Positions 1-3,621 of a stretch of DNA of 18,251 nt are shown piece by piece (the stretch's first letter is position 1; every line of letters starts with the position of its first letter). The position numbers were made by a program, and so were the translations under genes. The stretch lies in the NCBI RefSeq assembly GCF_004800045.1, contig NC_055059.1; one strand, 5' to 3'. This DNA is from Streptomyces phage Forthebois (lineage: Viruses; Preplasmiviricota; Tectiliviricetes; Kalamavirales). The notes below the pieces were generated by a model. That model ran no database searches and was not told the origin of the DNA. It was given only the letters and a program-made list of their open reading frames with translations.

Positions 1-138
1 CTTTACCGGAGGCACCGTCAAACCCGAACAATTTCACACTGAAACTAAGTTCCAATGCAATTCCGAATTCGGATTTTAAATGACGGTACCTCCGGTAAAT
101 ACTTATTCCGGAGAGAATTGCCCGCCCCTTTAGAATTT
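1..138 (+). repeat. Left inverted terminal repeat
   Basis: The first 138 bases match the reverse complement of the last ~139 bases in three blocks. Block 1 is an identical outer 22 bases (1-22). Block 2 is an identical 28-base block at 77-104 (matching 18146-18173). Block 3 is a nearly identical ~24-base block at 114-137, containing CGCCCCTTTAGAATT. The sequence between blocks 1 and 2 is diverged and differs by two bases in length. In tectiviruses and phi29-like phages such repeats are the replication origins, with terminal protein covalently attached to each 5' end. The blockwise conservation suggests that the conserved blocks are the functional contacts. Confidence 0.95.
2..99. repeat. Nested inverted repeat in the left terminus
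   Basis: Bases 2-20 (TTTACCGGAGGCACCGTCA) and 81-99 (TGACGGTACCTCCGGTAAA) are reverse complements except at base 13. A displaced single strand could therefore fold its own end into a ~19-bp stem with a 60-base loop. The same structure with the same single mismatch occurs at the right end, so it is conserved while the loop is not. Confidence 0.85.
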
Positions 139-161
139 GAATTCAAAGGGGCGAGCAATTC
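115..161 (-). terminator. Probable terminator of the leftward operon, sharing ITR sequence
   Basis: Bases 115-135 and 142-161 pair into a ~20-bp stem (GAATTGC.CGCCCCTTT against AAAGGGGCGAGCAATTC) with one mismatch and one bulge. It lies just beyond the last leftward stop codon at 171. Read leftward, the stem is followed by TCTCTCC, a weak pyrimidine tail. One arm is ITR sequence; the second arm has no counterpart at the right end, so the hairpin is specific to the left end. It probably stops transcription before the protein-capped terminus. Confidence 0.65.
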
Positions 162-170
162 GCCGAGTGC

Positions 171-263
171 TTACCTCTCTGCACCGCACCATTTGCAGAT
201 CAAGCGCGTAATGAAATTGCGCTTTCCGCACCAAGTGCAATACCACCATTGCGGCATTGGCAT
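171..263 (-). CDS. 30-residue RanBP2-type zinc-finger microprotein
   Basis: This is the outermost leftward gene. The product contains W7-Y-C9-x2-C12-x3-N16-x6-C23-x2-C26, which fits the RanBP2-type zinc-finger consensus (W-x-C-x2-4-C-x3-N-x6-C-x2-C) and fills almost the whole protein. Fingers of this class bind single-stranded RNA or protein partners such as ubiquitin in eukaryotes; the role here is unknown. The ATG overlaps the stop of the preceding gene as TAATG, with AAAGGTGA just upstream. The frame remains open upstream to about 452, but that part overlaps a better gene in another frame, so the short start is preferred. A host-interaction or RNA-binding role is only a guess. Confidence 0.7.
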   Translation of the reverse strand: MPMPQWWYCTWCGKRNFITRLICKWCGAER

Positions 264-442
264 TAGTTCACCTTTGCCCGTCGCCCCTGACATCCATTCA
301 GGTGCAGAATCAGCGAATTCTGATTCTTGATGGAATAGGCGAATTTGTGGCAGCGCGGGCACTGACCGGTTGTCCGGGCAATTCCCTTGTCTTTCAGCAT
401 TGCTGCCATCATCTTGTCTTTCATTGACCTTTGCGCGGCCAT
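263..442 (-). CDS. Small zinc-finger protein, 59 aa
   Basis: A 59-residue basic protein beginning MAAQRSMKDK, with C28-x2-C31 followed by H47 and C51 (CPRC ... LILHLNGC), a C2HC-type finger arrangement. The N-terminal ~25 residues form a basic helix rich in Met and Lys, which is compatible with nucleic-acid binding. Its ATG overlaps the upstream stop as TAATG, and its own stop overlaps the next ATG in the same way. It is therefore the middle link of a chain of coupled genes (681, 442, 263). A longer reading frame overlaps it in another register but has no comparable start context. No specific function recognised. Confidence 0.75.
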   Translation of the reverse strand: MAAQRSMKDKMMAAMLKDKGIARTTGQCPRCHKFAYSIKNQNSLILHLNGCQGRRAKVN

Positions 443-681
443 TACTCGACATCCTTTCCGGATTCCAGTTCCTTTACCGGTTCCCGGTATTCCTCACGGA
501 ATGGAACTCCATTCCGGACCGGAACGTTTTCCGTCAGCCACGCGAGGAATTCCGCGACGCATTCGGGACACCATTCCTGCTTTGTGGTCGGCCCGGTCGG
601 AGTGGGATGGAAGACGCACGTTCCGAGCGCCGTACTCAACCCCATGTTTCCGCACCGGTCGCACATATTGATTTGCGCCAT
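442..681 (-). CDS. Zinc-ribbon protein, 79 aa
   Basis: Two CxxC knuckles are visible, C7-x2-C10 (CDRC) and C38-x2-C41 (CPEC), separated by 27 residues. This is typical of a zinc ribbon and usually indicates nucleic-acid or protein binding. The C-terminal third is acidic. The chosen ATG at 681 overlaps the stop of the MazG-like gene as TAATG, with AAAGGG upstream. The frame is open further upstream to 798, but that stretch overlaps the MazG-like gene and is arginine-rich shadow sequence. No specific function recognised. Confidence 0.75.
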   Translation of the reverse strand: MAQINMCDRCGNMGLSTALGTCVFHPTPTGPTTKQEWCPECVAEFLAWLTENVPVRNGVPFREEYREPVKELESGKDVE

Positions 682-974
682 TAGGAACCCTTTTCCTTTA
701 CGCGCTTCTGGATTTTGGCCAGGTGGTTTGCGAAATACGCGTCGGGATCGTCGACCCAATCGTGTAGGGCGACGTGCGCCGTAATGATTACGTCGCACAA
801 TTCGTCGGCAACATCTTGGGCCGACTTATTGAATCCCTTGCGCTTATTCCACCCCTTGAATCCGATGAAAGCCTGAACGACTTCCCCGAACTCTTCACCG
901 ATTTTCATCAAACGCGGTGCGGGATCATCACCCTGATGTTCCCGCAACGCGTCCCATACGGCCCAGAATCTCAA
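681..974 (-). CDS. MazG-like nucleotide pyrophosphohydrolase
   Basis: A 97-residue all-alpha NTP-pyrophosphatase of the MazG/dUTPase-like superfamily. The metal-binding signature is visible as E27-E28-x2-E31 followed by E58-x2-D61 (DELCD), matching the EExxE...ExxD pattern of the family. Such enzymes hydrolyse (d)NTPs to monophosphate and pyrophosphate; in phages they are proposed to clean the nucleotide pool or lower ppGpp-type alarmones. The start is TTG at 974 within TTGA, overlapping the preceding stop by four bases. An internal Met at residue 23 would cut into the first helix, so the TTG is preferred. Substrate cannot be told from sequence. Confidence 0.85.
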   Translation of the reverse strand: MRFWAVWDALREHQGDDPAPRLMKIGEEFGEVVQAFIGFKGWNKRKGFNKSAQDVADELCDVIITAHVALHDWVDDPDAYFANHLAKIQKRVKEKGS

Positions 975-1381
975 CGAACATCCAGGATGTTCGGGAAATC
1001 ACTGGTCAAGCCAAGCCGCCACCCCACAACGTGGAATGTCTGAGTCTGGCCGGGGTGGATTCGCGCCCACAAATCGGCGGAAGTGTTCTTCCCACGGAGA
1101 ATGGAATTCGTGTTCTGGAACGTTCCGCAGGAAGTATAGACGCGCATTCCGTCTTCCTTCCCGCCGCGATCCTTTTCCGTGACGTGGCAAGAGATGGTGC
1201 GTTCGTTGTAGTGAACTTGCGCCATGCTCAGAGGGAAGATTGCCAGAAGCATTCCGACGAATCCCCCGCCGAACAGACCGATCAAAGCTCCGATCGGCCC
1301 CTCTGCGAGCATTCCGGCCGCGATGCCGATAAGGGTTGCGAGAACCCAAATGGTAATCCCGATGTAAAACCAGGCTCCCAT
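971..1381 (-). CDS. Two-helix membrane protein, 136 aa
   Basis: Two hydrophobic helices lie near residues 3-25 (WFYIGITIWVLATLIGIAAG) and 30-51 (Gly-rich). A soluble ~85-residue domain follows, containing ISCHVTEKDRG, RVYTSCGTFQN, SADLWARIHPG and FPNIL. From memory this arrangement recurs as an uncharacterised membrane protein in many actinobacterial phages, which supports the host group. The ATG at 1381 lies one base after the preceding stop (TGAAATG) and has GGGGAAC upstream; the frame is open further upstream without a better site. The soluble domain probably faces one side of the inner membrane. Function unknown. Confidence 0.8.
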   Translation of the reverse strand: MGAWFYIGITIWVLATLIGIAAGMLAEGPIGALIGLFGGGFVGMLLAIFPLSMAQVHYNERTISCHVTEKDRGGKEDGMRVYTSCGTFQNTNSILRGKNTSADLWARIHPGQTQTFHVVGWRLGLTSDFPNILDVR

Positions 1382-1382
1382 T

Positions 1383-1715
1383 TCAGTTCCCCATTTCCAG
1401 CATCTTGCGGATTCCGTCGGCGGAGAATTCCGCCATGACGTATCCCGCACCGGCCAGCGGCCCCGAGTTCTTTTCGGAACTCTTGATGAGACCGACCGCC
1501 ACGTTTCCGGTGTCCAGAAGTCCGATAGAGATTTCGTATCCGAATTGGGCCATCACGGACACGAACTCATCGGCCGTCTGGCCGACCAGCATTTGCGCGA
1601 TTGCGTCGGGCATTCCGCCATCGGAAAGCACTCCCAGCACATCGGCCATTTCGGCTGCCTGCTGATCAGCTTCCGCCTGAGTCATCTTGCCTGACTTTAC
1701 GCAGCGTTCACACAC
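1383..1715 (-). CDS. Hypothetical protein with N-terminal CxxC, 110 aa
   Basis: Begins MCERC, giving one C-x2-C pair at residues 2-5. A helical region follows (TQAEADQQAAEMADVLGVL), then a ~65-residue domain with alternating hydrophobic residues. The start is GTG at 1715, placed by GGAGAGG seven bases upstream; this site lies inside the end of the previous gene, which overlaps it by 19 bases. A second start at residue 11 (MTQAEAD) would remove the cysteines. No family recognised. Membership in the coupled leftward operon argues for an early accessory role. Confidence 0.7.
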   Translation of the reverse strand: MCERCVKSGKMTQAEADQQAAEMADVLGVLSDGGMPDAIAQMLVGQTADEFVSVMAQFGYEISIGLLDTGNVAVGLIKSSEKNSGPLAGAGYVMAEFSADGIRKMLEMGN

Positions 1716-1888
1716 TTGTTTGCCTCTCCGGTGATTCGGATTGTGAACGTAGAACCCTCATCGTCCACAACGGTGATTGTTGCGGAGTCATCCGGGTTGT
1801 AGGCGATTTCGTAACTTTCGAGATATGCACCCGAAAGCAACGACAAAACCTTATCGCCCATGTCGTGCGCGTTTCTCCGCACGGTCAT
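1697..1888 (-). CDS. Small hypothetical protein, 63 aa
   Basis: A 63-residue protein with a basic N-terminus (MTVRRNAHD) and a beta-rich C-terminal half (ATITVVDDEGSTFTIRI). A strong ribosome-binding site, GGGGAGG, sits six bases before the ATG, the best such site in this operon. It is the first protein gene downstream of the tRNA-Asn in the leftward transcript and may mark a fresh round of translation after RNA processing. No family recognised. Confidence 0.75.
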   Translation of the reverse strand: MTVRRNAHDMGDKVLSLLSGAYLESYEIAYNPDDSATITVVDDEGSTFTIRITGEANKCVNAA

Positions 1889-1932
1889 TTTGTACCTCCC
1901 CGGTACCCCTTTTCACGGCCAATTGGCCGCAG

Positions 1933-2004
1933 CTCTCGCACCTGGATTCGAACCAGGAACATCCGGATTAACAATCCGACGCTCTGCCGTTGAGCTATGC
2001 GAGA
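1933..2004 (-). tRNA. tRNA-Asn (anticodon GTT)
   Basis: A full cloverleaf can be drawn. The acceptor stem is TCTCGCA/TGCGAGA (7 bp, perfect), the D arm GCTC...GAGC, and the anticodon stem TCGGA/TCCGG with loop TTGTTAA (anticodon GTT). The T arm is CCTGG-TTCGAAT-CCAGG, with discriminator G. CCA is not encoded, as is usual in actinobacteria. It is embedded between protein genes of the leftward operon, two bases after a tRNA-like minihelix, and would need excision by RNase P and 3' nucleases. It may supplement AAC decoding or replace a host tRNA cleaved by an anticodon nuclease; the sequence does not decide. Confidence 0.95.
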
Positions 2005-2006
2005 CC

Positions 2007-2041
2007 GCTTCCGGAGCGGGATTTGAACCCGCCCCGGAAGC
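2007..2041 (-). ncRNA. tRNA-like acceptor/T-arm minihelix
   Basis: The leftward transcript can form GCTTCCGG-G-GCGGG, then a TTCAAAT loop, then CCCGC-T-CCGGAAGC. This is a continuous 14-bp helix (one G-U pair) capped by a canonical seven-base T-loop. It is the 'top half' of a tRNA: a 7-bp acceptor stem joined directly to a 5-bp T stem, plus two extra pairs. The D and anticodon arms are missing. No alternative 5' acceptor strand occurs in the preceding ~80 bases. It lies two bases upstream of tRNA-Asn. It may be a remnant of a second tRNA that lost its lower half, or a functional minihelix or RNA-processing signal. Confidence 0.7.
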
Positions 2042-2063
2042 TCTGTGCGCGTTTCTGAGAGCC

Positions 2064-2450
2064 TTACTCGGCCGAAGTGGTACCCGTGGCCGTAGTGCCC
2101 TGCCGACGCTCGTACGCGCGCTTTTCCTTGCCCTGGAACAGAATGCGAACCTTGGCCGTGGAACCCTTTTCGGCCATGTCCGCGATTGTCTTTGCGTCCA
2201 GCTTGACACCCTTAGAATTCAGGGCGACAACCCGAACGCCGAGACCGAGATCCCCCGCCGCCTGACGAATCAGGTACGCCGCTTCCTTGGCGTTCGCGCC
2301 GGGAACCTCAACCTGACGGCCGTTCCCGTCTGCGTAGCTGTCGCGCACCCACGCGGTAAACGGGTTGTCCTTTACCTTTCGGCCCCGACCACCCTCACTC
2401 TTGGGGAGTTCGGCAGTCGTGGCAGAAAGGCCAGTCAGGAAGTCAGTCAT
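2064..2450 (-). CDS. Hypothetical basic protein, 128 aa
   Basis: A 128-residue protein. Residues ~20-27 (GGRGRKVK) resemble an AT-hook-like basic patch. A central alpha/beta region follows (PFTAWVRDSYADGNGRQVEV, then GANAKEAAYLIRQAAGDLGLGVRVVAL), and the tail is basic (GKEKRAYERR). The composition suggests nucleic-acid binding, but I do not recognise a family. AAAGAGG lies eight bases before the ATG. The gene ends 22 bases before the tRNA-like minihelix, so the mRNA 3' end is probably set by tRNA processing. Confidence 0.75.
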   Translation of the reverse strand: MTDFLTGLSATTAELPKSEGGRGRKVKDNPFTAWVRDSYADGNGRQVEVPGANAKEAAYLIRQAAGDLGLGVRVVALNSKGVKLDAKTIADMAEKGSTAKVRILFQGKEKRAYERRQGTTATGTTSAE

Positions 2451-2499
2451 TGTTTTTGCCTCTTTCGTTTCCGGTGTGAAGGTTCTTGCGGTTTGGTTT

Positions 2500-2751
2500 T
2501 TACTCGCCGTTTTCGAGGAACTTTGTCAGGTCCTCATCCGTCGGGATGGGCCCGAACTCTTCCCGACACTTGGCGCTTTCCTGGATCTCCTTTACGAGAC
2601 TGGCAGCGTTCGCCAGTTCCGAAACGGCACCCATGCGACCCATCAAAACGTTTCCGGTTTGGAGTCGGATGTAATGCACGAGAGCCAGATACACGGTTGC
2701 CTCATCGTCCGAGTTTTCGAACGCGACGCGCGGAACAAAACTTGCAGACAT
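2500..2751 (-). CDS. Hypothetical protein, 83 aa
   Basis: A mostly helical acidic protein (MSASFVPRVAF... ending FLENGE) with no recognised family. The ATG at 2751 is chosen because GGAAAGG lies about eight bases upstream. The frame stays open to a TTG at 2793, but that start would lie inside the arm of the large inverted repeat and lacks a ribosome-binding site. It is the first gene after the long non-coding leader, so any regulation by that leader would act on it first. Confidence 0.7.
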   Translation of the reverse strand: MSASFVPRVAFENSDDEATVYLALVHYIRLQTGNVLMGRMGAVSELANAASLVKEIQESAKCREEFGPIPTDEDLTKFLENGE

Positions 2752-2783
2752 CTTCTGTGCCTTTCCGTGTTGGTCATCACCGG

Positions 2784-2905
2784 CCAGTGACAACCCTTAG
2801 AGGACTAGGGAACGGGGCCGATTCGGGGCCGCTCAACCGTCCGGGGAGGAGTGCGGGAGCTTTCGCACCCGACGCGTTCCCTAGTCCTTTAGGGGGTGTC
2901 ACTGG
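2784..2905. repeat. 31-base inverted repeat forming a large stem-loop
   Basis: Bases 2784-2814 and 2875-2905 are reverse complements at 28 of 31 positions (e.g. AGGACTAGGGAACG against CGTTCCCTAGTCCT). In plus-strand RNA two of the three mismatches become G-U pairs; in minus-strand RNA they are A-C. The 60-base interior has further small hairpins, including GTGCG/CGCAC and GGCC/GGCC. It could be an RNA regulatory element, a cruciform protein-binding site or a processing site. It is not followed by a U-tract in either direction, so a simple terminator is unlikely. Confidence 0.75.
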
Positions 2906-2913
2906 GGAGGTAA

Positions 2914-2935
2914 GCACACTGTTCAGTTTTCAATG
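2914..2935 (-). promoter_or_regulatory. rRNA-leader (boxA-region)-like motif
   Basis: Read leftward, the sequence is TTGAAAACTGAACAGTGTG. From memory this closely resembles the conserved antitermination segment of Gram-positive rRNA leaders and spacers (TTGA[GA]AACT.AACAGTGTG in actinobacteria, TTTGAAAACTGAAC in Bacillus). It lies nine bases upstream of the 31-base stem-loop on the same transcript. A role in antitermination is inferred; the resemblance has not been checked by alignment. Confidence 0.4.
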
Positions 2936-2945
2936 ATTCACGGTT

Positions 2946-3002
2946 GCGGCGGGCTCCCCGGTCTCCCGGTTCGTAACCCTTGCGGATCTTGCTTCCCGCC
3001 GC
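2946..3002. repeat. 8-bp GC inverted repeat in the leader
   Basis: GCGGCGGG (2946-2953) pairs with CCCGCCGC (2995-3002). The 41-base interior contains a small CCGG-tetraloop-CCGG hairpin. It is probably part of the same structured leader. Confidence 0.4.
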
Positions 3003-3074
3003 CCCGTTTTCTGTTGTGTCTCTATTCTGCCCCACCCACGCGGTTTTTAACCTAACGGAATGGTAACGGCTAGG

Positions 3075-3413
3075 TCACAGCGGGATAACCCACTCGTCCC
3101 CGTAGTGCTCAGCTAGGACGTCCGGTCCCGGTAGAACGGTTTCGATCTTGCGGTCTCCGAAATACATATCAAGAACGTGTCCGCGCGCGTTAGCATGTTT
3201 GGCCGCTGATTGTCCAGCCTTTAGCTTTCCGTCTGCGCCGAACGTCCGGCCAAACCGACACGTTCGGCATGTCACCGCGTATTCCGGGGCGAGTTCCCAT
3301 ACGCGAGTTGCGGAGCGACACCGCGCGCAAATGATCTCGTCTCCCACGTGTGGCCACGGTTTCTGAAAGATTGCGGTATGTAGACACTCGTACGTTACGA
3401 CCCTAGTTGTCAC
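3075..3413 (-). CDS. Zinc-finger protein, 112 aa
   Basis: Visible metal ligands are C29-x2-C32 (CARC) with C10/H12/H22 upstream, and C49-x2-C52 (CRTC) followed by H73-x5-H79. The second set resembles a C2H2 finger with a long linker and suggests nucleic-acid binding. The GTG start at 3413 is fixed by GGAGGG four bases upstream. It stands alone between the polymerase-end terminator and the structured leader, and a short dyad (3434-3448) lies before it, so it may have its own promoter. Being first in the leftward accessory cluster, it is a candidate early regulator; that is inference from position only. Confidence 0.75.
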   Translation of the reverse strand: MTTRVVTYECLHTAIFQKPWPHVGDEIICARCRSATRVWELAPEYAVTCRTCRFGRTFGADGKLKAGQSAAKHANARGHVLDMYFGDRKIETVLPGPDVLAEHYGDEWVIPL

Positions 3414-3433
3414 GTTGCCCTCCGTGTTGTTAC

Positions 3434-3448
3434 CTCACAGTATGTGAG
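3434..3448. promoter_or_regulatory. Short dyad upstream of the zinc-finger gene
   Basis: CTCAC-AGTAT-GTGAG is a 15-base interrupted palindrome 21 bases before the GTG start at 3413. It overlaps a weak leftward -10-like CATACT. It could be an operator. No convincing -35 box is visible. Confidence 0.3.
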
Positions 3449-3570
3449 AAAAGCTCTGTACGGCTCTCAGACGAGATCGTTTAGGTACCGACATCCGGTT
3501 ACCCCAGTGCCTCCGAGTTCGGCCGTTAGACGCGATTTTCACTCTGAGTAGTTTCTGACGATCTATCAGG

Positions 3571-3603
3571 AAACCGGGTCTTTCCGCAGGTCAGACCCGG
3601 TTT
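3571..3603 (-). terminator. Terminator after the polymerase operon
   Basis: AAACCGGGTC (3571-3580) and GACCCGGTTT (3594-3603) form a perfect 10-bp stem with a 13-base loop, 18 bases after the polymerase stop codon. Thymines at the distal end of each arm give short U-tracts in either direction, so it may act bidirectionally. Confidence 0.75.
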
Positions 3604-3621
3604 TCCCAATCTGACACCGGA

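Larger units (their letters stand above)
2752..3074 (-). other. Structured non-coding leader of the leftward accessory operon
   Basis: No credible gene occupies these 323 bases. In the order of leftward transcription the stretch contains an A/T-rich patch with a weak -10-like CAGAAT (3024-3029, no good -35), an 8-bp inverted repeat, an rRNA-leader-like motif, and a 31-base inverted repeat; the first gene follows at 2751. A long structured 5' leader is the simplest reading. The promoter is uncertain. Confidence 0.5.

Noticed and set aside
2007-2110. A complete second tRNA using the TTCAAAT T arm
   Set aside because: No 5' acceptor strand, D arm or anticodon arm occurs in the 5' flank; the only partner for the 3' acceptor is directly adjacent to the T stem.
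2784-2905. Large inverted repeat as a simple rho-independent terminator or as IS ends
   Set aside because: The loop is 60 bases, there is no U-tract on either side, no transposase is present and no target-site duplication was seen.
1860-2936. 358-codon open frame on the plus strand
   Set aside because: It runs antisense through the tRNA-Asn, the minihelix, two leftward genes and the inverted repeat; composition is Arg/Pro/Ser-rich shadow and no start signal is present.
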